A stretch of DNA of 64,000 bases, taken from NCBI GenBank assembly GCA_001295935.1, contig LJHX01000084.1, positions 1 through 64,000 on the forward strand, read 5' to 3'. Shown here piece by piece: positions 53,329 to 61,832 of the stretch (its first letter is position 1; the number at the start of each line of letters is the position of its first letter). Below the pieces are notes generated by a model. That model was not told where the DNA came from. It ran no database searches and saw nothing but the letters and a program-made list of their open reading frames with translations. The position numbers and the translations under genes are program-made. This DNA comes from an alpha proteobacterium AAP81b (GTDB taxonomy: Bacteria; Pseudomonadota; Alphaproteobacteria; Sphingomonadales; Sphingomonadaceae).

Positions 53329-55149
53329 TTATGCCCTGACGGCGCCGATCATCCGGTCGACGACCCCCGGCAACGACGCCAAAGGCACCCCGCCCGTCAC
53401 CACCAGCGCGTCGTTGAAGTCGCGCTGGTCCCATTTCGCCCCGAGCGCCGCCTTGGCGCGGGCGCGCTGGCGCAGGATCTCGTTGTGGCCGATCTTGTAG
53501 CCACAGGCCTGGCCGGGCGAGACGCAATAACGGTCGATTTCGCTGGTGACGGCGCCGCGGGCGCGGCCAGTTTCGGCCATCATCACCTCGATCGCCTTGT
53601 CGCGGCTCCACTTCATCGCATGGATGCCGGTATCGACGATCAGCCGTACGGCGCGGAAGCGCGCGGCGTTGAGATAGCCCAGCCGGCCGAACGGGTCCTT
53701 GGCGTAATAGCCGGCTTCGTCGACGAGTTGCTCGGCATAGAGCGCCCAGCCTTCGACAAAGGCGTTGAAGCCGATGAGCTGCGCCACCGGCGAGACGACT
53801 TCGGGATGCTCGGCGAGATAGGCACCCTGCCAGGCATGGCCGGGCAGGCCTTCGTGCGCCGACAGAGTCGCCAGCGTCCAGCGCGGCCAGAAGTCCATCT
53901 TCTTCAAGTTGATGTAGTAAATCGCCGGGCGGCTGCCGTCGGGGGCAGCGAAGTTCATGTAGCCGAGGCTGGCGCCGTCCTGGATGTCGACCGGCACGCG
54001 CTTGACCTCGATCGGCGCCTTGAGGCCGAGCTTGGAGATCGCCGGCAGCAGCTTGCGGATGCCGTCGATGGCGCCCTGGACATCGGCGATGACCTTGGCG
54101 CGCCCGGCGTCGCTGTCGGCTTCGAGGAAGCGCGGATCATTGTTGAGCGCGGCAGCGCGCGCGCCGACACTGCCCTGGGTAATCCCCTGGGCTTTCAGGA
54201 TCGCGTCCATCTCGGCTTCATAGGCGCGGTTCTGCTCCCAGCCGGTCTTGTGGATCTCGTCGGGGCTGAGCGACGTCGTCGTCTGCGCCCTGAGATTGTA
54301 GCGATAATAGGCGTCGCCCTGCGGCAGCTTCCAGACGCCGGCGTCGTCCGACCGGGGCAGCGCCTGCAGCGCCGCCGTCTGGCGGGCAAGCGCCGGGTAG
54401 AGCTGGCTTTCGACCATCGCCGTCAGTTCGGCCGAACGGTCGGGCAGGCCGAGCTTGGCGGCGCGGCGGGCATAGCTCTGCACGAACTTCGACTGGCCGG
54501 CCGGCGTCTTCGCCAGCGCCTGCTGCTGGCCGATGGCGTTGGCGAGGACGAACGCCGGCGGCACCACGCCCAGGGCAGCATCGGCGCGGATCTTGTCGGT
54601 CTCGGCGTCGAACAGCGCCGCGACCTTGCCGAGCCGGCTGACATAGGCGTCGGCGCCGGCTTTGTCCTCGAGGCGGTGGTAGGAATCAAGGAATTCGGCG
54701 GCCTGCGAATAGGTGCCGTTCTGCTGGGTGACGGCATAGGGCGAGCCCCCCGAGGGGCCGACAAAACCATAGCCGAAGCCCTCGCCGTCCTTGGCAGTGG
54801 TCAGCGCCCAGGTGGCGGCCTCGAGATTGGTGATATCCGCCCCCGCCAAGCCCGTGCGCGGCACCGCGGCGAGCAGCGCGCGGCATTCGGCATAGGCGCG
54901 GCGATCCTCGGCGATGCCGGCGGGGGTGCCGTCCGACCAGGCGCCGGCGAGATCGGCATTGGCACCGCGATCGGCGCCGAGCAGCGTCGCCTGTTCCGGA
55001 GAACGGCGCAGCAGCCTGGCGGCGACGCCCTGCAGCGCGGTGCCGAGCTGCGCATTGCCGGCAGCGGCACGCGCCAGGCCGGGCAACAGCGCCACCAGCG
55101 CGGCGGTGCCGCCGAGAAAGCCCCGGCGCGACGCGGCAAAAGCGAACAT
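53329..55149 (-). CDS. DUF885 family protein, Tat-exported
   Basis: The 606-residue protein has a twin-arginine signal (ASRRGFLGGTAALVALLPGLARA, residues about 6-28). The C-terminal half contains the conserved YYINLKKMDFWPRWTLATLSAHEGLPGHAWQ, with a HEGLPGH motif that resembles a metal-binding zincin site, and FVEGWALYAEQLVDE with a possible third ligand. DUF885 members are thought to be zinc-dependent peptidases. It is the last gene of a leftward set with a flippase and a flavin reductase. Confidence 0.88.
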   Translation of the reverse strand: MFAFAASRRGFLGGTAALVALLPGLARAAAGNAQLGTALQGVAARLLRRSPEQATLLGADRGANADLAGAWSDGTPAGIAEDRRAYAECRALLAAVPRTGLAGADITNLEAATWALTTAKDGEGFGYGFVGPSGGSPYAVTQQNGTYSQAAEFLDSYHRLEDKAGADAYVSRLGKVAALFDAETDKIRADAALGVVPPAFVLANAIGQQQALAKTPAGQSKFVQSYARRAAKLGLPDRSAELTAMVESQLYPALARQTAALQALPRSDDAGVWKLPQGDAYYRYNLRAQTTTSLSPDEIHKTGWEQNRAYEAEMDAILKAQGITQGSVGARAAALNNDPRFLEADSDAGRAKVIADVQGAIDGIRKLLPAISKLGLKAPIEVKRVPVDIQDGASLGYMNFAAPDGSRPAIYYINLKKMDFWPRWTLATLSAHEGLPGHAWQGAYLAEHPEVVSPVAQLIGFNAFVEGWALYAEQLVDEAGYYAKDPFGRLGYLNAARFRAVRLIVDTGIHAMKWSRDKAIEVMMAETGRARGAVTSEIDRYCVSPGQACGYKIGHNEILRQRARAKAALGAKWDQRDFNDALVVTGGVPLASLPGVVDRMIGAVRA

Positions 55150-55153
55150 GGTC

Positions 55154-56710
55154 TCAACTCCCCGTGGATTTTGCCGGCACGCTAGAGGCTTCGTCGGCAT
55201 CGGCAAGGGCCTCTTTGCGCAGCCCGCGCGCGAACAACAGGCGGTCGGCGCCGCGGAACGACAGGAACCAGGCGCTGGCGAGATGCACGGCGACGATGAC
55301 CACCCAGCCGATCGCCACCTGAAACCATTCGGGCAGCTGCATCACCAGCCACCCGGCAGCGACGGTGGGAACGGCGGCGAGCAACAGGCTCGGCCGCCAG
55401 CCGATGGTCGGGTGACCGAGGCGCACCGACAGCAGCCGCGTCTTGGCGACCGCCTGGAACAGCGCCGCGCTCGCCAATCCCGCCGCCGCGCCCATCGCCG
55501 CCAGGATCCCATCGAACTGCGACACCAGCCACAGGCTGACGGCCAGCTGGACGACGAGCCCGGCGAGCGACCAGGCGAGATTGGCGCCGCGCGCGACATA
55601 GATCAGGCCATCCTCGGCCACCGCCGATTGCGCCGCGAACAGCTCGGTCGTCATCAGTACGACGACCACCGGCCAGCCGAGCACGAACACCGGCCCGAAC
55701 AGCCCCAGCCCCGCCGGGCTGGTGAAGACCAGCGAAACGACGACGCCGACCTGCATCGTCGCCACCCAGAAGCTGGTCTGGCGCAGATGCGCCGCGGCAC
55801 GCGCCATGTCGCCGCGGGCGATCGTCACCGCGAGGACAGGCGCGAGGATCGGGTCGAAGCTCGATTTCATCCGCTGCGGCAGGCTGGCGATCTGCTGGGC
55901 GACATAATAGATGCCGACGATCTCGGCGCTGGCGAAGCGCCCGAGAATGAAGATATCGAGCCGCCGCGCCCCCCATTCGGCGAAATCGGCGCCGGCGAGC
56001 GGCAGGTTGCGCCGCGCCAGCCGCCAGAGCATTGCCGGCCGCGGCCGCCACCCGACCGGCCAGCCGAAGCGCCGCGCCGCCGGCAGCAGGGCGGCAGTGG
56101 CAGCGGCGAGCAGCGAGACGACATAGGCGATGATCAGGCCATCGCCGGCGAGCGGCGTGAAGGCCAGCGCCAGCGCCGCCAGGCTCAAGGTCCAGGGCTC
56201 GATCAGCGCGCGGGCGCGCACCGTCGCGGCGATGTCGTGGCGAAACGCCAGCGCCGCGAGCGAAACGTCGCAGGCGGCGAGCGGCACGATGATCAGCGGC
56301 AGCCAGCGATCGAAGGCGCTTGCCGCCGACAGCGGAAACACCAGGCCCGGCAAAGCGATCAGCAGCGCCGCGCCGATGCCGCCGATGAGGCTGGACAGGA
56401 CGAGCCCATCGGCGAGCGCGGCGGCCTCGCCGCCCGGGCCGCGGCGCGCCATGTCCTCGGCCATGGCGCGGCGGGCGCCCAATGTCGCCAGCATCGCCAC
56501 CAGTTCGACGACCATCGTCGCATAGGCGAAGCGGCCAAGGGCTTCGGCGCCATAGAGCCGCCCGGCGATGAACAGAAAGGGAAAGCGCGCCGCGAGGCGC
56601 AGGACATAGCCGAGGAAGCTGGTGCGGCCGCCGCGCGCCAGTGCCGCGGTTTCGGCGCCCTCGCGTCCCGCCGGTTCCGGAATATCGCGGGGCAGCTCAG
56701 CCGCCGACAT
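55154..56710 (-). CDS. polysaccharide biosynthesis / oligosaccharide flippase family protein
   Basis: The 518-residue protein has about 12-14 hydrophobic segments and resembles the Wzx/MATE-like flippases that move lipid-linked oligosaccharides. The N-terminus (RLAARFPFLFIAGRLYGAEALGRFAYAT) is typical. It ends five bases before the DUF885 start, and its own start overlaps the flavin reductase end by 14 bases. No glycosyltransferase is adjacent, so the exact cargo is unknown. Confidence 0.85.
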   Translation of the reverse strand: MSAAELPRDIPEPAGREGAETAALARGGRTSFLGYVLRLAARFPFLFIAGRLYGAEALGRFAYATMVVELVAMLATLGARRAMAEDMARRGPGGEAAALADGLVLSSLIGGIGAALLIALPGLVFPLSAASAFDRWLPLIIVPLAACDVSLAALAFRHDIAATVRARALIEPWTLSLAALALAFTPLAGDGLIIAYVVSLLAAATAALLPAARRFGWPVGWRPRPAMLWRLARRNLPLAGADFAEWGARRLDIFILGRFASAEIVGIYYVAQQIASLPQRMKSSFDPILAPVLAVTIARGDMARAAAHLRQTSFWVATMQVGVVVSLVFTSPAGLGLFGPVFVLGWPVVVVLMTTELFAAQSAVAEDGLIYVARGANLAWSLAGLVVQLAVSLWLVSQFDGILAAMGAAAGLASAALFQAVAKTRLLSVRLGHPTIGWRPSLLLAAVPTVAAGWLVMQLPEWFQVAIGWVVIVAVHLASAWFLSFRGADRLLFARGLRKEALADADEASSVPAKSTGS

Positions 56711-57194
56711 GCACCCGCCGATAGCGGCCATGGAGATAGAGCAGCGACTCGCGCTCGGGCGCCAGGCCGAAGCGTTCGACCTTGCCCACGAAGATGCGAT
56801 GGTCGCCGCCATCGTGATCGGCGTGGAGCGAGCAGGCAAAGGCCGCCTTCGCCTTGGCCAGCACCGGCAGCCCGTCCCAATCGATCCAGTCGTGCTCGGC
56901 GAAGCGATCGAGGTTGCGCATGGCGAAACGCTGGGCGACCGCCTCGCCATCCAAATCGAGGACGTTGATGGCGAAGCGCCGGCTTGCCCGCAGCGCCGGC
57001 AGCGCCGAGGCGGTGTTTGACGGGCAGAACAGCAGCAATGGCGGATCGAGGCTGACACTGGTGAAACTGTTGGCGGTCAGCCCGACGCGCCCGCCATCGG
57101 GGTCGCGCCCGGTGACGATGGTGACGCCGGTGGCGAAACAGCCGAAGGCATCGCGCAGCAGGCGCGGGTCGAACGGCGGGGCGGCGGTTTGCAT
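56697..57194 (-). CDS. flavin reductase family protein
   Basis: The 165-residue protein has the flavin-binding fold of the NADH:FMN reductase (HpaC/RutF-like) group: LRDAFGCFATGVTIVTG near the N-terminus, GLTANSFTSVSLDPPLLLFC and the HDGGDHRIFVGKVE loop. Such proteins supply reduced flavin to a monooxygenase; none is adjacent. It starts at 57194 and overlaps the flippase gene by 14 bases. It is divergent from modA. Confidence 0.9.
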   Translation of the reverse strand: MQTAAPPFDPRLLRDAFGCFATGVTIVTGRDPDGGRVGLTANSFTSVSLDPPLLLFCPSNTASALPALRASRRFAINVLDLDGEAVAQRFAMRNLDRFAEHDWIDWDGLPVLAKAKAAFACSLHADHDGGDHRIFVGKVERFGLAPERESLLYLHGRYRRVHVGG

Positions 57195-57341
57195 CGCGCC
57201 TCCCCTAGTCGCTGGCGGCGGCGGCTGGCAACGCGGGTCGATGGCTTCAGGGCCTGGCTGGCGTCGAAACCCGGCGGCTGTTGCGGCGTCGCCCCGGCCG
57301 GCGAACTGGCCAAAGCGACCGCCGCTTGCGATAAGCCTGCC

Positions 57342-58106
57342 ATGACGTCGCGGATGATCGGATTTTTCGTCGCGCTGCTGCTCGCCGCTGTCAGCGCCAT
57401 GCCGGCGAGCGCCGCCCCCTTGCGCATCCACGCCGCGAGCAGCCTGACCGAAGCGCTGACCGCCACCGCCGATGCCTGGGCGGCCGCCGGCCATGCGCGC
57501 CCGGTGCTGGTTTTCGCGGCGTCGTCGGCGCTGGCGCGGCAGATCATCGCGGGAGCGCCGGGCGCGTTGTTCGTCTCGGCGGACGCCGAATGGATGGACG
57601 CGGTCGAAACGGCCGGCGCCATCGCGCCGGGCACAAGGCGGGTGATCGCCGGCAATCGCCTGGTGCTGGTGGTGCCGGCGGCCGACCCGCGGCGAGTGCG
57701 CATCGGGCGGGGTTTCGACCTCGCCGGCTTTGTCGGCGACGGTCGCTGGGCGACGGGCGACCCCGACGCCGTTCCCGTCGGCCGCTATGCCAGGGCGGCA
57801 CTGACGTCGCTCGGCGGCTGGCCGGCGGCCGAGGCGAAGCTGGCACGCGCCGAGAATGTCCGTGCGGCGCTGGCCTTTGTCGAGCGCGGCGCCGCGGTGG
57901 CAGGGGTTGTCTATGCCACCGACGCAAGGGCTTCAGGCCGGGTGGCGGTGGCGGGCGTCTTCCCGGCGGCGAGCCACCCGCCGATCGTTTATCCGGCGGC
58001 GGTGCTGAAGAACGGCGACAGTCCCGAAGCGCGCGGTTTTCTGGCGTTTCTCGCCGGCGCCCGGGGGCGCGCCATCCTGAAGGCGCAGGGGTTCACGACG
58101 CCATGA
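57342..58106 (+). CDS. modA: molybdate-binding periplasmic protein ModA
   Basis: ModA binds molybdate for ABC import. The 254-residue protein has a signal peptide (MTSRMIGFFVALLLAAVSAMPASA) and the ModA motifs: LRIHAASSLTEAL, FAASSALARQIIAGAPGALFVSADAEWMD and, near the C-terminus, GARGRAILKAQGF. It starts the operon modA-(Moco-binding protein)-modB-modC. No ModE-type operator was identified. Confidence 0.93.
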   Translation: MTSRMIGFFVALLLAAVSAMPASAAPLRIHAASSLTEALTATADAWAAAGHARPVLVFAASSALARQIIAGAPGALFVSADAEWMDAVETAGAIAPGTRRVIAGNRLVLVVPAADPRRVRIGRGFDLAGFVGDGRWATGDPDAVPVGRYARAALTSLGGWPAAEAKLARAENVRAALAFVERGAAVAGVVYATDARASGRVAVAGVFPAASHPPIVYPAAVLKNGDSPEARGFLAFLAGARGRAILKAQGFTTP

Positions 58107-58531
58107 TGCTTGCCCTGCTGCTCGCTGCGGCGACGCCCGGCCCCCGCGAAATTCCCTTCGATACGACGGCGCGCGCCGGCCTGCCTGCCGCGGCGGCGAG
58201 CTTCACCGCGCATGGCGCCACCCATCGCTGCACCGGCGTCCGCCTCGCCGATCTCGCGGCGCGCGCCGGGCTGCCGGCGGGCGAGGCGCTGCGCGGCGAA
58301 GCGTTGCGGCTGCTCGTCGTCGCCGAGGCGAAGGACGGCTATCGCATCGCCTTCACCCTCGCCGAACTCGACCCGAGCCTCGGCAACAAGGGTGTCATCG
58401 TCGCCGATCGCTGCGATGGCGCGGCGCTGCCGGCCGCCGAGGGCCCGCTGCGGCTGGTGGTGCCTGGCGAGGCGCGTGCCGCGCGGTCGCTGCGCGGGCT
58501 GACCGCCCTGCGGGTCGTCACCCTGCCCTGA
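58103..58531 (+). CDS. molybdopterin-binding oxidoreductase-like protein within mod operon
   Basis: The 142-residue protein has a short N-terminal hydrophobic stretch, possibly a signal, and resembles the C-terminal part of sulfite-oxidase-type molybdopterin domains: VRLADLAARAGLPAGEALRGEAL and DGYRIAFTLAELDPSLGNKGVIVAD. It lies between modA and modB with ATGA and TGATG overlaps on both sides. It may link molybdenum cofactor with transport, but its role is not known to me. Confidence 0.75.
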   Translation: MMLALLLAAATPGPREIPFDTTARAGLPAAAASFTAHGATHRCTGVRLADLAARAGLPAGEALRGEALRLLVVAEAKDGYRIAFTLAELDPSLGNKGVIVADRCDGAALPAAEGPLRLVVPGEARAARSLRGLTALRVVTLP

Positions 58532-59214
58532 TGACGCTCAGCCCCGCCGAGATCGAGGCGATCGCGGTCAGCCTGCGGGTCGCGGGTGTCGCGACGCTGT
58601 TCGGGCTGCCGATCGCTTTCGGCCTCGCCTGGCTGCTGGCGCGGCGCGACTTTGCCGGCAAGGCGTTGCTCGACGCGCTGGTCAACCTGCCGCTGGTGAT
58701 GCCGCCGATCGTCACTGGCTATCTGCTGCTTTTGGCCTTTGCGCCGCAGGGACCGGCGGGGCGTGTGCTGGCGGTCGTCGGTGTCAGCGTCGTCTTTCGC
58801 TGGACGGGGGCAGCCATCGCGGCCGGCGTGATGGCGCTGCCGCTGATGGTGGCGCCGTTGCGGCAGGCGCTCGACGCCGCCGACCTTCGCCTCGAAGCCG
58901 CCGCCGCCAGCCTCGGCGCCTCGCCGGCGCGGGTGTTCACCAGCATCACCCTGCCGCTGGCGCTGCCCGGGCTCATCGCCGCGGCGGTGCTCGGCTTTGC
59001 CAAAGCGCTCGGCGAGTTCGGTGCGACGGCGATCTTCGTCTCGGCGATCCCCGGCGAAACCGAGACACTGCCGCTCGCCATCAACGCCTTTCTGCAGATC
59101 CCCGGCCAGGAGCCGGCGGCGGCGCGCCTCGCCGGCCTCGCCATCGCCATCGCCTTTGCCGCGCTGCTCGCCGGGCAATATTGGCAGCGCCGCGCGCTGC
59201 GCTACCGGCAATGA
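58531..59214 (+). CDS. modB: molybdate ABC transporter permease ModB
   Basis: ModB forms the membrane channel. The 227-residue protein has five to six helices and the permease EAA-type loop (LEAAAASLGASPARVFTSITLPLALPGLIAAA) that contacts ModC. FAKALGEFGATAIF is characteristic of ModB. The ATG at 58531 overlaps the upstream stop (TGATG), and modC starts before its end. Confidence 0.94.
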   Translation: MTLSPAEIEAIAVSLRVAGVATLFGLPIAFGLAWLLARRDFAGKALLDALVNLPLVMPPIVTGYLLLLAFAPQGPAGRVLAVVGVSVVFRWTGAAIAAGVMALPLMVAPLRQALDAADLRLEAAAASLGASPARVFTSITLPLALPGLIAAAVLGFAKALGEFGATAIFVSAIPGETETLPLAINAFLQIPGQEPAAARLAGLAIAIAFAALLAGQYWQRRALRYRQ

Positions 59215-59819
59215 GCCTCGTGGTTCGCCTGTCGCTCGTCCGCGGCGACTTCGCCCGCGAAATCGCCTTTGCCACCGACGCGGCGCGAGTGGCGCTGGTC
59301 GGGCCGTCGGGCTGCGGCAAGACCTCGACCCTGCTCGCCATCGCCGGCCTCGAACGCCCGGCGGCGGGCCGCATCGTCGTCGGCGGGCGGGTGCTGTTCG
59401 ACAGCCACGCCGGCATCGACCTGCCGCCGCGAGAGCGTCGCCTGGGGGTGCTGTTTCAGGACGGCCGCCTGTTCCCGCACCTGACGGTCGCCGGCAACCT
59501 CGGCTATGCCGGCGCCGCCCCGGCCGGCGTCACCGCCATGGCCGAAGCCCTCGGCGTCGCCCCCTTGCTGTCCCGTTGGCCCCGCCACCTGTCGGGCGGC
59601 GAAGCCCGCCGCGTCGCCCTTGGCCGCGCGCTCCTCGCGCATGGGGGCAAGCCAGCGGCGCTGCTTCTCGACGAACCCTTGGCGCACCTCGATCCGGAAC
59701 GGTCAGCGGCGCTGCTGGCGCTGATCGACCGCGCGGCTGCCGACCTGCCCCTGCTCTATGTTACGCATGACGTTGCCGAGGCCCGATCGCTGCGCCTCGA
59801 GGTGGAGGCGGTTCGATAA
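59211..59819 (+). CDS. modC: molybdate ABC transporter ATP-binding protein ModC, short form
   Basis: The 202-residue protein has Walker A GPSGCGKTS, the ABC signature LSGGEARRVALGRALL and Walker B LLLDEPLAHLD. A full ModC (about 350 residues) also has a C-terminal MOP domain; this one ends after the ATPase core, so the regulatory domain is absent, as in some relatives. It overlaps modB by four bases. Confidence 0.92.
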   Translation: MSLVVRLSLVRGDFAREIAFATDAARVALVGPSGCGKTSTLLAIAGLERPAAGRIVVGGRVLFDSHAGIDLPPRERRLGVLFQDGRLFPHLTVAGNLGYAGAAPAGVTAMAEALGVAPLLSRWPRHLSGGEARRVALGRALLAHGGKPAALLLDEPLAHLDPERSAALLALIDRAAADLPLLYVTHDVAEARSLRLEVEAVR

Positions 59820-59988
59820 GGGAATGGCAGAAGGCAACATGATGCGAAATGCCCTGCCCTCATAGGCCTTGATGAGGCCCGAGCCGGTTATGGATGGTCT
59901 CGACCGCATGGCTCTCGGAAGTGTGCCTGGCTTGTAAAGTGCGCTCCATGGGCTATCTCTGTCCCTATCGCGCACACGGGAACCGTCC

Positions 59989-60339
59989 ATGCTCACTGCC
60001 CTGCTCGAGGACTTCCGTGATGCCGGGCATCTCTCGCCCCAGCGCATGAGCAAGCGGCTGCATTTGCCGCTCGCCGAATTCGCCCGTGTCGCGCGGCTGC
60101 ACCGCAACACCCTGGCGCGGCCGGGATCGCCCGCCGTGCAGGCCCGCCTCGAACCCATTGCCCGCATCCTCGCCCAGGTCGAGGAACTGACGGGTGACGC
60201 CGATCAGGCCGTCGTCTGGTTCCGGCACCAGCCCTTGCCCGGCCATGACGGACGCACCGCCCAGGATCTGGTCGAGGCCGGGCATAGCGACGCGGTCCTG
60301 GCCTATCTGGAGGATCTGCGCGACGGCAGCTACGCGTGA
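59989..60339 (+). CDS. antitoxin of Xre/MbcA/ParS family (DUF2384)
   Basis: The 116-residue protein shows LSPQRMSKRLHLPLAEFARVARLHRNTLARPGS and a C-terminal block (AVVWFRHQPLPGHDGRTAQDLVEAGHSDAVLAYLE) typical of the DUF2384 antitoxins. It overlaps a RES toxin gene by four bases. The 169 bases upstream, 59820-59988, show only a likely promoter. It presumably represses its own operon. Confidence 0.9.
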   Translation: MLTALLEDFRDAGHLSPQRMSKRLHLPLAEFARVARLHRNTLARPGSPAVQARLEPIARILAQVEELTGDADQAVVWFRHQPLPGHDGRTAQDLVEAGHSDAVLAYLEDLRDGSYA

Positions 60340-60848
60340 GCCAATGGGCATTGGCGGGCCTGCCGCGGCGGTCCGTCGTCGGCCGCTGGTGGCGAATGCT
60401 CAGCCCGCGCTGGCATCATGAGCCGCTATCGGGTGCCGGCGCCGCCCGCGCCGGCGGCCGCTGGAACCCGCCGGGGGTGGCGGCGCTGTACCTCTCCGCC
60501 GATCACGCCACCGCTATCGCCGAATACATGCAGGCGCTGATCCACCCGGGCACGCTGGCGCCCTATGAAGTGGCCGCCGACGCCATTCTCGACCTGACCG
60601 ATGCCAGCGTGCGCGCCGAGGCGGGTATCGCCGACAGCCTGTTGACCCAATCGTGGCGCCGCATCCGCGACATCGAGCGAGGCGAGCCGGACAGCTGGGC
60701 GCTGGCCCGCGAAGGGATGACGTCCGGCTTTGACGGCTGCCTGGTGCCGAGCGTCCAGAATCGGGGGCGCAATCTGGTGCTTTGGCATTGGGGCGCGACC
60801 GGAGCCCGGGTGTCGGTGATCGACCCGGCAGACGTCCTTACACCGTAA
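60336..60848 (+). CDS. RES-domain toxin
   Basis: The 170-residue protein is a RES toxin, relatives of which degrade cellular NAD+. Characteristic residues are the GRWNPPGVAALYLSADHATAIAEYMQ block (arginine and serine/glutamate of the RES motif) near residues 41-66. The start is GTG at 60336, overlapping the antitoxin stop. It is one of three toxin-antitoxin pairs in this window. Confidence 0.9.
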   Translation: MSQWALAGLPRRSVVGRWWRMLSPRWHHEPLSGAGAARAGGRWNPPGVAALYLSADHATAIAEYMQALIHPGTLAPYEVAADAILDLTDASVRAEAGIADSLLTQSWRRIRDIERGEPDSWALAREGMTSGFDGCLVPSVQNRGRNLVLWHWGATGARVSVIDPADVLTP

Positions 60849-60879
60849 AGGCAGGTGCCAGGGCGCGTCGGGCGTCCGT

Positions 60880-61758
60880 CTAAATCAACTGTCCCCGCAA
60901 CCACTCGCGCACCGCCGGCCCGACATCCTCGCGTTCCAGCGCCAGCGCGATATTGGCGGTGATGTGCCCCGCCTTGTCGCCGCAGTCGAAGCGCGTGCCG
61001 GTGAAGGTCAGCGCGTGGAAGGGCTGGACGCCGATCAGTTCGGCCATGGCGTCGGTCAGCTGGATCTCGTTGCCGGCGCCGCGCTTGCCCGCCGCCAATA
61101 TGCCCATCACCTCGGGCTGCAGGATGTAGCGCCCGATCGCCGCCAACCGTGACGGCGCCTCGCCCTGCTTGGGCTTCTCGACCAGGCCCTTCACTTCGGT
61201 GACCAGCCCATCGATCGCCCCCGGCGTGACGATGCCATAGCGATGGGTATGCTCGGCGGGCACTTCGAGCACCGAAATGACATTGCCGCCGAGCCGCCTG
61301 TACGCGTCGTGCATCTCGGCGAGCGCCGGCGCCGCGGGGTTCCACAGCAGCTCGTCGGGCAGCAGCACGGCGAAGGCCTCGTTCTGGACGACATGGCGCG
61401 CGCACCAGACGGCATGGCCGAGCCCCGCCGGCTCCTGCTGGCGGATCGAGACGATGCGGCCGGGCTCGAGCTGGGTCGCTTCGAGCAGCGCCAGTTCGGC
61501 GGTCTTGTTCTTGGCCTTGAGGCTCGCGACCAGTTCGGCGGCGACGTCGAAATACTCGTCGAGCGCGCCCTTGCCGCGCGCCGTCACGAACACCAGCCGC
61601 TCGATCCCGGCGGCGAGCGCCTCGTCGACGGCATATTGCAGCAGCGGGCGGTCGACGACCGGCAGCAGTTCCTTGGGCACCGCCTTGGTGGCGGGCAGAA
61701 AGCGCGTGCCCTGGCCGCCGACCGGAAAAACGGCGGTCGTCACGGGTTTGATCGTCAT
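60880..61758 (-). CDS. galU: UTP-glucose-1-phosphate uridylyltransferase
   Basis: GalU makes UDP-glucose for envelope polysaccharides. The 292-residue protein shows the nucleotide-binding signature AVFPVGGQGTRFLPATKAVPKELLPV, LPDELLWN and FDCGDKAGHITANI, all typical. The start at 61758 has an AGGGGA ribosome-binding site. It runs leftward after lysA with a 74-bp gap. Confidence 0.96.
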   Translation of the reverse strand: MTIKPVTTAVFPVGGQGTRFLPATKAVPKELLPVVDRPLLQYAVDEALAAGIERLVFVTARGKGALDEYFDVAAELVASLKAKNKTAELALLEATQLEPGRIVSIRQQEPAGLGHAVWCARHVVQNEAFAVLLPDELLWNPAAPALAEMHDAYRRLGGNVISVLEVPAEHTHRYGIVTPGAIDGLVTEVKGLVEKPKQGEAPSRLAAIGRYILQPEVMGILAAGKRGAGNEIQLTDAMAELIGVQPFHALTFTGTRFDCGDKAGHITANIALALEREDVGPAVREWLRGQLI

Positions 61759-61832
61759 GGCGGTCCCCTGTTGCATTGGCGGCGCCCGTCCCTTGGCGCC
61801 GCGGTCTTACGCTCCGGTTACTGTCGTTGGTT

